NCBI GenBank assembly: GCA_900553595.1
Contig: USEC01000033.1
Coordinates: 1-22,618, forward strand
Source of the DNA: an uncultured Prevotella sp.
GTDB lineage: Bacteria; Bacteroidota; Bacteroidia; Bacteroidales; Bacteroidaceae
DNA: 22,618 nucleotides
Direction of reading: 5' to 3'
Made by a program: the position numbers and the translations under genes. The notes below the pieces were generated by a model. The model did no database searches, was not told the DNA's origin, and saw only the letters and a program-made list of their open reading frames with translations. Shown here piece after piece: positions 1-7,561 of this stretch. How positions within the stretch are numbered: position 1 is the stretch's first letter; the number at the start of each line of letters is the position of its first letter.

Positions 1-1
1 C

Positions 2-97
2 GGGTGGACAGGTGTGGTGGGGGTAGGAATTGCCTTTACCGTGGCTTCCTTGCTCGTAAACTGCTTCAAGAAGTCAGCAGAAGTTATCGGAAGTTAA
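2..97 (+). CDS. C-terminal end of a probable membrane protein (5' truncated by window edge)
   Basis: Frame 2 is open from the window edge to a TAA at 95-97 and gives 31 residues. They form one hydrophobic helix rich in Gly, Val, Ala and Leu, followed by Cys-Phe-Lys-Lys, as at the cytoplasmic end of a transporter's last membrane segment. The other two forward frames are less protein-like: frame 3 stops at once and frame 1 is Arg/Gly-rich. The last seven codons and the stop lie inside the repeat starting at 76, so the element seems to have supplied the protein's end. The family cannot be named from so short a piece; an MFS-type transporter is one guess. Confidence 0.45.
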   Translation, partial: GWTGVVGVGIAFTVASLLVNCFKKSAEVIGS

Positions 98-224
98 TCC
101 GCCTTGGCGGATGGAAGGTAACGGACATTACCATTATTTTTTCAATGAATTATGCTATTGTCCGTTATTTTTCTTTAACTTCCGGCGAAGCCTGACTTCC
201 GATAAATTCAGTTTTGACAGCCCC
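76..224. repeat. Dispersed nested-palindrome repeat, copy A (~149 bp)
   Basis: This segment matches 10443-10592 over its whole length with scattered substitutions, and its right end matches 19361-19408. It contains nested inverted repeats. An outer pair has AGTTATCGGAAG on the left and CTTCCGATAAATT on the right. An inner pair has TAACGGACA (119-127) and TGTCCGTTA (159-167). The whole could fold into a long hairpin or cruciform. It carries no credible ORF, so it resembles a MITE or REP-like non-autonomous element. Whether it is mobile is inference. Confidence 0.75.
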
Positions 225-232
225 TCCACAGC

Positions 233-251
233 TAAAAGTTTTTACCGGACA
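233..251 (+). repeat. Short dispersed motif, inverted relative to 19129-19147
   Basis: The 19-bp motif TAAAAGTTTTTACCGGACA occurs here and in reverse complement at 19129-19147. In both places it lies close to a copy of the 149-bp repeat family, so it may mark the end of a larger or decayed element. Confidence 0.55.
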
Positions 252-261
252 GCAGTGGTTT

Positions 262-393
262 GCAAACAAGGCTTCTTTTGATTGCAAACAAGACTTCTTT
301 ACAACGCAAACAAGGCTTCTTTTGATTGCAAAGAAGCCTTGTTTGTGAACGTGTCATTATGCGCATGTGAAAGTATCATTATGCGCCTTGTTT
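262..393. repeat. 22-bp periodic array, six units, at the 3' end of cdaA
   Basis: Six consecutive 22-bp units start at 262, 284, 306, 328, 350 and 372. Units 1-3 read GCAAACAAGRCTTCTTT plus five variable bases. Unit 4 carries the reverse-complement core (AAGAAGCCTTGTTT). Units 5 and 6 switch to a different core, TCATTATGCGC, without breaking the 22-bp register. The array ends one base before the cdaA stop codon, so cdaA mRNA would carry it as its 3' UTR. There are no spacers, so it is not CRISPR, and 22 is not a multiple of three. A related array lies at 12555-12642. Confidence 0.85.
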
Positions 394-394
394 T

Positions 395-1171
395 TCAGAA
401 GTTCATTTCCTTCGAGAGTATGTTTTCGAGTTTCTCGGCGGAGAGGCGCAGCTGGAAGACGCCCTTGATTGCCACGGAGATGCCGCCGGTCTCTTCGGAG
501 ACGACGATGGCGATGCAGTCGCTGTCCTGCGAGATGCCGAGTGCGGCGCGGTGGCGCAGACCCAGCTCCTTGGGTATGTCGTGGTCGTGGCTCACGGGCA
601 GTATGCAGCCGGCGGCACGGATGCGCTTGCCGGAGATGACCATGGCACCGTCGTGCAGGGGCGAGTTCTTGAAGAAGATGTTTTCGATGAGCCGCTGGTT
701 GATGCGCGAGTCGATGACGTCGCCCGTATCAACGATGTCGTCGAGGCGCAGACCGCGCTCTATGACGATGAGAGCACCCACCTTACCGCGCGACATGTCC
801 ATACAGGCCAGCACTATGGGCATGATTGTCTCCTTGTCGATAATGTCCTCCTTGGGTTTGCCGTTTATAAAAAAGAAGCGTGCCACCGACTTGAACCGCT
901 GATGTGCGCCAAGCGAATAGAGAAAGCGGCGTATTTCCTCCTGGAAGAGCACGATAAGACCGATGACTCCCACGCTCACGAGCTTGTCCATGATGGCTCC
1001 GAGCAGACGCATCTCAAGCACCTGACTCACGAAAAGCCACACCAGGACGAAGACGATGATGCCTATAAAGACATTGAGCGAACGGCTTTCCTTCATCAGA
1101 CGGTAGATGTAGTAGAGCATGAGGGCGACAAGAAGAATGTCGATGATGTCCTTGATTCCGAATTCAAACAT
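395..1171 (-). CDS. cdaA: Diadenylate cyclase CdaA (DAC domain)
   Basis: Makes the second messenger c-di-AMP from two ATP molecules at the inner membrane; in other bacteria this controls osmolyte transport and envelope homeostasis. The protein has 258 residues, typical for CdaA. Three membrane helices lie at about 8-24, 33-50 and 58-78, followed by a DAC catalytic domain with the Asp-Gly-Ala motif at 174-176 and Arg-His-Arg at 206-208. I chose the ATG at 1171 because Met-Phe-Glu-Phe leads straight into the first helix; an upstream ATG at 1219 would add 16 polar residues. It lies 74 bp downstream of folP on the same strand and is probably co-transcribed with it. Its 3' end abuts the 22-bp array. 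The family assignment is firm. Confidence 0.95.
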   Translation of the reverse strand: MFEFGIKDIIDILLVALMLYYIYRLMKESRSLNVFIGIIVFVLVWLFVSQVLEMRLLGAIMDKLVSVGVIGLIVLFQEEIRRFLYSLGAHQRFKSVARFFFINGKPKEDIIDKETIMPIVLACMDMSRGKVGALIVIERGLRLDDIVDTGDVIDSRINQRLIENIFFKNSPLHDGAMVISGKRIRAAGCILPVSHDHDIPKELGLRHRAALGISQDSDCIAIVVSEETGGISVAIKGVFQLRLSAEKLENILSKEMNF

Positions 1172-1245
1172 AATGAATCTGATGTTTTGGTTTTGATTAT
1201 TGTTACTCAAAGCAGGCAAGTGATGAAGTCAGGCCTGCGTCTCCG

Positions 1246-2067
1246 TCACCCCATCTGCCCCACGATGCGGACTGCCTCGCAGGCCTCCTTCACATCGTGT
1301 ACGCGCAGAATCGACGCCCCTTTCATGAGCGACACGGTGTGGAGCACGGTGGTGCCGTTGAGCGATGTGGCCGGCGTGCCTCCGAGAAGACGGAATATCA
1401 TGCTCTTGCGCGAGACGCCCACGAGCACGGGCAAGCCGAGTTCCTGAAGGCGTTCGGCGTGATGGAGTATCTCGTAGTTCTGCTCCAGCGTCTTGCCGAA
1501 TCCGTAGCCGGGGTCGAGGATGATGTCCTTGGCACCGAGGTCGCGCAGACGCTGCACCTCGGCGGCGAAGTTCAGCATCATCTTAGGTAGCGTGGGCTGC
1601 ACCGACATGAGGATGTAAGGCACGCCGAGCTGCGCCACCGTCTGGAACATGTCGCCCTCTTCGTGGATGGGAGTATCGACGATTCCCGTGATTCCACCCT
1701 CCGAAACATCGTTGATGATGTCGGCACCGAACTCCTCGATGCACCTGCGTGCCACCAGCGGACGGTAGGTATCGACGGAAACGATGGCGTCGGGCTGCTC
1801 GCGGCGCACTATCTGCAAGGCGCGGCGCAGACGCTCTGTCTCCTCCTCCATGCTCACCTCAGCAGCACCGGGGCGTGTGGAGAACGCACCGACATCTATC
1901 ATCTGCCCGCCCTGGGCCACTATCTCGTTGGCACGCGAAGCTATCTCGGCCTCGGTCTGCTTGCGGCTTCCTTCATAGAAGGAGTCGGGCGTGGCGTTGA
2001 GTATGCCCATCACGAGTGGGCTGGAGAGGTCGATGAGACGGCCACGCACATTGATTGTGTATTGCAT
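1246..2067 (-). CDS. folP: Dihydropteroate synthase
   Basis: Condenses 6-hydroxymethyl-dihydropterin diphosphate with p-aminobenzoate in folate synthesis; it is the sulfonamide target. The 273-residue protein shows every DHPS signature: the pterin-site strand GILNATPDSF (21-30), loop 2 with STRPGA (63-68), SVDTYR (97-102), Asn-Asp-Val (119-121), DPGYGFGKT (185-193), SRKS (219-222) and RVHDV (255-259). Length is normal. It is divergent from murF, with a 275-bp shared upstream region, and is followed by cdaA. I see no resistance-type insertion in the sulfa loop, though substitutions cannot be judged without an alignment. Confidence 0.96.
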   Translation of the reverse strand: MQYTINVRGRLIDLSSPLVMGILNATPDSFYEGSRKQTEAEIASRANEIVAQGGQMIDVGAFSTRPGAAEVSMEEETERLRRALQIVRREQPDAIVSVDTYRPLVARRCIEEFGADIINDVSEGGITGIVDTPIHEEGDMFQTVAQLGVPYILMSVQPTLPKMMLNFAAEVQRLRDLGAKDIILDPGYGFGKTLEQNYEILHHAERLQELGLPVLVGVSRKSMIFRLLGGTPATSLNGTTVLHTVSLMKGASILRVHDVKEACEAVRIVGQMG

Positions 2068-2234
2068 ATAGAATTTCGTTTTGTACGTTTTTCCTGGTTT
2101 TACAAGCCGGAAAGAAGCTTCTGATTGTCACATTGCGCATTTTACGCTACGCAAATTACGCAATAATATTTGAAATCACCAAATTATTCCACATTTTTAT
2201 AGTAAAAGTAATGACCGTTTGTGAAAATTTGCAC

Positions 2235-2242
2235 TACCTTTG
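2235..2242 (+). promoter_or_regulatory. Probable -7 element for murF
   Basis: TACCTTTG fits the Bacteroidetes -7 consensus TAnnTTTG and is followed by C-A. It lies about 100 bp before the murF start. The nearest upstream TTTG (2218-2221) is only 13 bp away, shorter than the usual ~19-21 bp, so the -33 element is weak or absent. Confidence 0.5.
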
Positions 2243-2342
2243 CAGAATATAAAAACCGCTTTCGACAACAGGAAAGAAAACTTTCATCGCATCCGCCTGC
2301 AAAAGGATAAACTACCGAAATGCGGCATTTAAACAAACAAAA

Positions 2343-3644
2343 ATGGAAATATCCGAACTCTACAAAATCTTCACCGCACACCCAATAGTGACGACAGACA
2401 GCCGCGACTGCCCCGAAGGCAGCATCTTCTTCGCACTGAAAGGTGCGTCGTTCGACGGCAACAAGTTTGCCGCCACAGCACTCGAAAAGGGTTGTGCCTA
2501 CGCCGTTGTCGATGAAAAAGAATACGCAACCGACAAGCGTTGCATTCTCGTGGACGACTGTCTGCACACACTGCAACAGCTCGCACGCTACCACCGCCGT
2601 GCTCTCGGCACACGCATCATAGGCATAACCGGCACTAACGGAAAAACAACAACAAAAGAACTCACCGCAGCCGTGCTCGGCGAGAAGTACAACGTGCTCT
2701 ACACCCAGGGCAACTTCAACAACGACATTGGCGTGCCGAAGACACTGCTGCGCCTCACACGCGAGCACGAAATAGCCGTGGTGGAGATGGGGGCAAGCCA
2801 CCCCGGCGACATAAAGACACTGGTGGAAATAGTGGAACCCGACTACGCCATCATCACAAACGTGGGACGGGCACACCTGCAAGGGTTCGGATCGTTCGAG
2901 GGAGTGATCAGCACCAAGGGCGAACTCTACGACTTCATGCGTCAGCGCAAGAGCGGATGTGTGTTCATCGACAATGAGAACGAGCACTTGAAGGGTATCG
3001 CCAACGGACTGGAACTGGTGAAATACGGATGCAGCGATGCCGAAGGACTGTTCGTGAACGGACGCATCGTGGAGTGTGAACCTATGCTGCACTTCGCATG
3101 GCGACACGCCGACGGCAACTGGAACGAAGTGAAGACACACCTCATCGGGGCATACAACGTGACCAATATGCTCGCCGCCGCAACAATAGGACTCTACTTC
3201 GGAGTGACTCCGGAACAGATAAACCATGCCCTCGAAACCTACACGCCGAGCAACAACCGCTCGCAACTGGAGATGACGGCGGACAACCGGCTCATAGTGG
3301 ACGCCTACAACGCCAACCCGACAAGCATGGCTGCCGCACTGACCAACTTCGAAGCGATGCACGACGGACACAAGATGGCAATCATAGGCGACATGAAAGA
3401 ACTCGGAAGCGTGAGTCATGAGGAGCATCAGAAAATCGTGAATCAACTACAAGGGATGCACCTTGAGCAGGTGTGGCTCGTGGGTCAGGAGTTTGAACAC
3501 TGCAACACGCCCGACACCTTCCGCCTGTTCGAGAACGTGAACGAGGTGAAGGAAGCGATAAAAGCCGGCAAGCCCACCGGACAATACATACTCATAAAGG
3601 GCAGCAACGGCACACGCCTGTTTGAACTACCCGAACTGCTGTAA
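2343..3644 (+). CDS. murF: UDP-N-acetylmuramoyl-tripeptide--D-alanyl-D-alanine ligase
   Basis: Adds D-Ala-D-Ala to the UDP-MurNAc-tripeptide in the cytoplasm, the last soluble step of peptidoglycan precursor synthesis. The 433-residue protein has the Mur-ligase order: an N-terminal UDP-binding domain (about 1-85, with Asp-Ser-Arg at 19-21), a central ATPase with P-loop GITGTNGKTTTKE (94-106, Lys101), and a C-terminal domain with the DAYNANP motif and GDMKELG typical of MurF. It is the only intact plus-strand gene here and stands alone rather than in a dcw cluster. A 20-bp stem terminator follows 15 bp after the stop. Confidence 0.96.
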   Translation: MEISELYKIFTAHPIVTTDSRDCPEGSIFFALKGASFDGNKFAATALEKGCAYAVVDEKEYATDKRCILVDDCLHTLQQLARYHRRALGTRIIGITGTNGKTTTKELTAAVLGEKYNVLYTQGNFNNDIGVPKTLLRLTREHEIAVVEMGASHPGDIKTLVEIVEPDYAIITNVGRAHLQGFGSFEGVISTKGELYDFMRQRKSGCVFIDNENEHLKGIANGLELVKYGCSDAEGLFVNGRIVECEPMLHFAWRHADGNWNEVKTHLIGAYNVTNMLAAATIGLYFGVTPEQINHALETYTPSNNRSQLEMTADNRLIVDAYNANPTSMAAALTNFEAMHDGHKMAIIGDMKELGSVSHEEHQKIVNQLQGMHLEQVWLVGQEFEHCNTPDTFRLFENVNEVKEAIKAGKPTGQYILIKGSNGTRLFELPELL

Positions 3645-3659
3645 TCATAGAAAAGCATA

Positions 3660-3714
3660 AAACGCAAAAGAGGAAAGCCCCGGCATTGCTGCAAGGCTTT
3701 CCTCTTTTGCGTTT
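3660..3714. terminator. Bidirectional hairpin terminator between murF and the MATE gene
   Basis: A perfect 20-bp inverted repeat (3660-3679 and 3695-3714) has a 15-nt loop. The distal stem is A-rich on one side and ends in TTTTGCGTTT on the other, so it can act on both strands. It sits between the convergent stops of murF (3644) and the MATE gene (3728). Confidence 0.85.
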
Positions 3715-3727
3715 CATATCGTATGTA

Positions 3728-5062
3728 TCATTGTTCTTCCAACTGCATCTTACGGCGGAACCTCCACCACATCATCACACCGGCAGAGGTGAGTCCGAAG
3801 GGGAACGCCATCCATACGCCCATCAGTCCGTAGCCCAAGACGAAGCCGCAGAAGTAGCCCACGGGCAGAGAGATGACGAAAAAGGCGATGAAGGCAATCA
3901 CCACGAGAGGCTTGACATCGGCAATTCCACGCAGGGCGTTGGCATAGTTTATCTGCATTCCGTCGCCGAACTGATAGATAAAGAACGGCAGCATGAGGGT
4001 GATGACGGTGCGTGAGACCTCGGCACTGTCGGTGAACCAGCCGCCGATATGGTTGCGCAGGAGGAAGATGATGCCGGCAAGCAGCACCTCAAGAGCCACC
4101 ATCACATGCAGACCAGCCACCACCGTGTGGCGCGTGTTGGTCATGTCGCGCTGCCCGTGGAAGTAGCTTGTGCGCACAGCGACAGCCGCTCCGAGTCCGT
4201 AATACACCATAAAGGTGAACTGCGAGATTGTGGTCATCACCTGATGCGACGCCAACGCTATCGTGCCGAGCCATCCCACCATGATGATGGAGAGCGAAAA
4301 CGAAGCCGTCTCCATTCCCATTTCAAGCGCAATGGGCCATCCCAACTGGTTGAGGCGAAGCACAAGCCGGCGCGACCAACCCTTGCCGAAGAAGCCGACA
4401 CGGTAGCGGCGGAAACTGCGCTTGCCCAGAAACACCACCAAAAATATTACCACCATCATCACACGCGACAGCAATGTGGACAGGCCGGCGCCGACAACGC
4501 CAAGTTCCGGCAGCCCCAGTTTGCCGTAGATGAGCAGGTAATTGCCCACGATGTTGAGCGCATTGCCCGACAGAAGAATCCACATCGACGTGCGGGTCTC
4601 GGTGATTCCGTCGGTGAACTGCTTGAAAGCGTTGAACAGCATGACGAAAGGCAGCGACGCAAGCAGCACCAGAAAGTAGGGACGCATATACGGAAGCAGC
4701 TCGTCGGGCTGACCGATGTTGCCCAGATTGAAGTAGAACACGGTGAGAAGAGCCATCATTATGAACGCCACAAGCGTATTGGCGAGCAGCGAGCAGCGCA
4801 GGGCCTGCCCCGCTTCGGGAAGCTCGTTACGGCCGAAGAAGCCGCCGACAACCGGCGTAAGACCGTAGGAGAAACCCGTTCCGGCGATTATTACGAGGGT
4901 GATAATGTTGTTCACAAACGATGCAGCACCCAGTTCCGTGGTGCTGTGGTGGCCCACCATCATCGTGTCGGCAAAGCCGAGGACAATCATTCCCAACTGT
5001 CCTATCATGATTGGGATGCCAATCTGGAGAAGGGAACGGTAGTGTTCTTTGTATAATTTCAC
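3728..5062 (-). CDS. MATE family multidrug efflux transporter
   Basis: Inner-membrane antiporter of the MATE (NorM/DinF-like) family, which exports cationic drugs or metabolites using an H+ or Na+ gradient. The 444-residue length and about 12 membrane segments fit the family. The start is typical: a short polar leader, then GIPIMIGQLGMIVLGFADTM, where the conserved Asp of helix 1 follows the Gly-Phe-Ala. The central PVVGGFFGRNE and the repeated two-bundle pattern also agree. It lies 36 bp downstream of the DUF4250 gene and probably shares its transcript. Substrate cannot be inferred. Confidence 0.93.
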   Translation of the reverse strand: MKLYKEHYRSLLQIGIPIMIGQLGMIVLGFADTMMVGHHSTTELGAASFVNNIITLVIIAGTGFSYGLTPVVGGFFGRNELPEAGQALRCSLLANTLVAFIMMALLTVFYFNLGNIGQPDELLPYMRPYFLVLLASLPFVMLFNAFKQFTDGITETRTSMWILLSGNALNIVGNYLLIYGKLGLPELGVVGAGLSTLLSRVMMVVIFLVVFLGKRSFRRYRVGFFGKGWSRRLVLRLNQLGWPIALEMGMETASFSLSIIMVGWLGTIALASHQVMTTISQFTFMVYYGLGAAVAVRTSYFHGQRDMTNTRHTVVAGLHVMVALEVLLAGIIFLLRNHIGGWFTDSAEVSRTVITLMLPFFIYQFGDGMQINYANALRGIADVKPLVVIAFIAFFVISLPVGYFCGFVLGYGLMGVWMAFPFGLTSAGVMMWWRFRRKMQLEEQ

Positions 5063-5098
5063 TGTCAGAGAGTCTTTTTCTGTTTCTAATCCGAATCA

Positions 5099-5278
5099 TT
5101 ACCAGAACTTGTTCTGTTCCGCATTGTACTCGAAGCCTGCCGCAGCAAGCTTCTCCGTGAGTTCCTTCCTGTCTATCTGCATGTCGGAACAGAGTGCGTC
5201 GAGCGACGGATAAGTGTCGCGCAAATACATATTGATGGCGCTGAAAAGCATCATCGGGTCATTTGGTAAGTTGTTCAT
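5099..5278 (-). CDS. DUF4250 domain-containing small protein
   Basis: A 59-residue protein, soluble and without a signal peptide. It begins MNNLPNDPMMLFSAINMYLR and continues with a Ser-Leu-Asp-Ala-Leu-Cys helix and a Leu-Thr-Glu-Lys-Leu helix, ending in Gln-Asn-Lys-Phe-Trp. I recognise this as DUF4250; the function is unknown. The helical pattern with Ser-Leu-Asp-Ala-Leu suggests a small helix-turn-helix-like fold, which is inference. I use the ATG at 5278, not the upstream one at 5320, because family members begin with the Asn-Leu-Pro-x-Asp-Pro segment and the upstream extension overlaps a terminator. The MATE gene follows after 36 bp. Confidence 0.82.
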   Translation of the reverse strand: MNNLPNDPMMLFSAINMYLRDTYPSLDALCSDMQIDRKELTEKLAAAGFEYNAEQNKFW

Positions 5279-5318
5279 AAACTTTATTTCCGTTTTATCC
5301 TGTTGTTTTCTTTTCACC

Positions 5319-5356
5319 AAAAAGGGGGCAAGGACAATGAAGTCCTGCCCCTTTTT
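5319..5356 (-). terminator. Terminator of the NagB/PIG-L transcript
   Basis: An inverted repeat pairs 5319-5335 (AAAAAGGGGGCAAGGAC) with 5342-5356 (GTCCTGCCCCTTTTT), with small bulges and a 6-nt loop. Read on the minus strand it ends in a run of five T. It lies about 100 bp after the stop of the fusion gene and separates it from the DUF4250-MATE pair. Confidence 0.75.
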
Positions 5357-5456
5357 CTATAAAAAATCCTTTTTGCCCTTCAACTTCCATATATCAGGAG
5401 GCAAAGAAAAGCATATTGAAAGGAATCAAATTCCATTTACGACGCGCCGCCGCGCA

Positions 5457-7445
5457 TTACGGATTGTAGCGCACGAAGGCCTCCATTGCCTCGTAGCAAG
5501 CCAGTCCGAGACTGTGATAAAGCTCTGCTGTGGCGTGGTTGCGGTCTTCGGCACGCTGCCAGAACAGACGCTCGTCGTTGCCGAGGAACGGTGCGCTCTC
5601 CATCTGCGACGCATGCTTGAGGATGCAGTTGCGCTTGCCGCGGAGCTCTTCCGGCGACATCGGCACACACATCTCGATGTTTTCGATTTCCCATTCAGCC
5701 CATGCACCACGGTACATCCATATGCGACAGTCGTTGAGCCACTCTGCTCCGGCCTCTTTCTCAAGGTCGATGGCAGCCATGACAGCGTCGGTACACTTGC
5801 GGTGAGTGCCGTGTGGGTCGGCAAGGTCGCCGGCAACGTAAATCTGGTGAGGCTTAACCTTCTGCAGAAGTTCGCGTACAATCTTCACATCGGCCTCTCC
5901 CATCGGCAACTTTTCAATCTTGCCCGACTCGTAGAACGGCAGGTCAAGGAAGTGACAGCGGTCGAGAGGAATGCCGTTGTAGGTGCAGGCTGTGCGTGCT
6001 TCACCACGGCGAATGAGTCCCTTGATGGTGCGTACCTCAGGAATATCCATGTCCGACGGCTTCTTCTGAGCAAGGAACTTCTTGATTTCATCGTACATCT
6101 TGGAGATGACCTCGTCCTTGCTGTTGCAGAAAATCTGGTTGTAGCCATTGACGAAGTGCATGAAACGTGTCACTTCCTCATCGCCGACAGCGATGTTTCC
6201 GGATGTCTCGTAGGCGATGTGTACCTCGTGGTTCTGCTGTACCAAGCGGCGGATGGTGCCGCCCATTGATATCACATCGTCGTCGGGGTGCGGTGAGAAG
6301 ACGATGACGCGCTTCTGTGCGGGCAGCGCACGTTCGGGGCGATTGGTGTCATCAGCATTCGGTTTGCCGCCGGGCCATCCGGTGATGGTGTGCTGAAGGT
6401 CGTTGAATATCTTGATATTACAGTTGTAAGCCGAACCGAAGAGAGCCAGAAGGTCGGAGAGTCCGTTCTCGTTGTAGTCCTTGTTGGTGAGCTTCAGGAT
6501 TGGCTTCTGTGTGAGTTGGCAGAGCCATACCACTGCGGCACGGATGGTCTTGTCGGTCCATTCGCAGTTGGTCACGAGCCACGGGTGAACGATTCGTGTG
6601 AGCTTGCTTGCCGCAGCGAGGTCGATCACGAACTTCGCATCGTTGTGTGTCTGCACGAACGATGCCGGTATAGCGTCGGTGACAGCACCTTCCACGATTT
6701 TCTCCACAATGTCAGATTTCTCCTCTCCCCATGCCGTGAGGAACACCTTGTGTGCAGAAAGCAGTGTGTGTATGCCCATTGTGATGGAGCAAGGAGGCAC
6801 CTGGTCGAGAGTTCCGAAGCTGTTCGACATCTCGTCACGCGCTGTCTGGCCGATAAGGATGAGTCGGCTTGCCGAAGAGAGGCTCGAACCCGGCTCGTTG
6901 GCAGCGATGTTGCCCATACGTCCGATACCGAGCAGGGCTATGTCGAGGCCGCCTTCGGCAGCGATGAGCTGCTCGTAGGCACGGCAATGCTCAAACACAT
7001 CTTCCTGTTCGATGCTTCCGTCGGGAGTGTGCACGTTCTCGGCTTTCACATCAACATGATCGAGCAGACGCTCACGGAGCTGTCCTATCGCACTGTGTTT
7101 GCTGTCGGTGCTGAGCGGGAAATACTCGTATGCGTTGAACACCACTACATTCTCGAACGACAGTCCGCCGTCCTTGTGGCGGCGTATAAGTTCTTCATAG
7201 ACGGGAGTGAGCGACAGACCGGTGCCGAGAGCCATTACATATTTGCGTCCGGCTTCCTGTGCACGCTTTATTTCTGCCTCTACGGTGTCGGCGATAACTG
7301 CCGCACCCTGCTCCACTTTGGGATAGATGTCGGTGAAGATTTTCTCGCAACGTGTGATTTCAGAGCGTTCCACTGCCGTGCGAGGGCGGTAGTATTGCTC
7401 GGGAACTTTGTTCAGCACAATCTGTGAACTTAGATTCAGTTTCAT
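5457..7445 (-). CDS. NagB-like isomerase domain fused to PIG-L/LmbE deacetylase (annotated in relatives as glucosamine-6-phosphate deaminase)
   Basis: A 662-residue cytoplasmic protein. The N-terminal half (about 1-330) is NagB-like, with ALGTGLSLTPVYEELI (72-87), FNAYEY (103-108) and GIGRMGNIAANEP (173-185). The C-terminal half (about 378-662) is a PIG-L/LmbE zinc deacetylase, with HPDDD (386-390) and DPHGTH (543-548). The full length resembles a fusion I recall from Bacteroides. Compared with E. coli NagB, catalytic Asp72, Asp141 and His143 are replaced by Tyr106, Met177 and Asn179, while Glu148 is kept (Glu184). Glucosamine-6-phosphate deaminase activity is therefore doubtful; the deacetylase site looks intact. 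I use the ATG at 7445; the one at 7502 would add 19 unrelated residues. The GH92 gene lies 116 bp upstream on the same strand and a terminator follows. Confidence 0.9.
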   Translation of the reverse strand: MKLNLSSQIVLNKVPEQYYRPRTAVERSEITRCEKIFTDIYPKVEQGAAVIADTVEAEIKRAQEAGRKYVMALGTGLSLTPVYEELIRRHKDGGLSFENVVVFNAYEYFPLSTDSKHSAIGQLRERLLDHVDVKAENVHTPDGSIEQEDVFEHCRAYEQLIAAEGGLDIALLGIGRMGNIAANEPGSSLSSASRLILIGQTARDEMSNSFGTLDQVPPCSITMGIHTLLSAHKVFLTAWGEEKSDIVEKIVEGAVTDAIPASFVQTHNDAKFVIDLAAASKLTRIVHPWLVTNCEWTDKTIRAAVVWLCQLTQKPILKLTNKDYNENGLSDLLALFGSAYNCNIKIFNDLQHTITGWPGGKPNADDTNRPERALPAQKRVIVFSPHPDDDVISMGGTIRRLVQQNHEVHIAYETSGNIAVGDEEVTRFMHFVNGYNQIFCNSKDEVISKMYDEIKKFLAQKKPSDMDIPEVRTIKGLIRRGEARTACTYNGIPLDRCHFLDLPFYESGKIEKLPMGEADVKIVRELLQKVKPHQIYVAGDLADPHGTHRKCTDAVMAAIDLEKEAGAEWLNDCRIWMYRGAWAEWEIENIEMCVPMSPEELRGKRNCILKHASQMESAPFLGNDERLFWQRAEDRNHATAELYHSLGLACYEAMEAFVRYNP

Positions 7446-7561
7446 ATACAAATACTGATTTAATGGCTTTCCCAGCCACGCATCGGACAGGGAATGTGCC
7501 ATGGTTCATTATTGGTTATTTTGGATTTGGTCAAATTACGCGCCTTTGCCGAGGCAGCGTC

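Noticed and set aside
4..195. 63-codon plus-strand ORF at the left edge
   Set aside because: It runs through the palindromic repeat; frame 2, which ends at 97, reads much more like a protein end.
262..393. CRISPR array
   Set aside because: The units are contiguous at 22 bp with no unique spacers, and no cas genes are present.
2150..2170. folP promoter with a TAATTTG box on the minus strand
   Set aside because: The box is one base short of TAnnTTTG and no matching -33 element is present, so it is not called.
2184..3446. 420-codon minus-strand ORF opposite murF
   Set aside because: It lies entirely antisense to an unmistakable murF, and its translation is Cys/His/Val-rich with no domain.
5214..6269. 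351-codon plus-strand ORF across the DUF4250 start and the fusion gene
   Set aside because: It crosses a terminator and runs antisense to two real genes.
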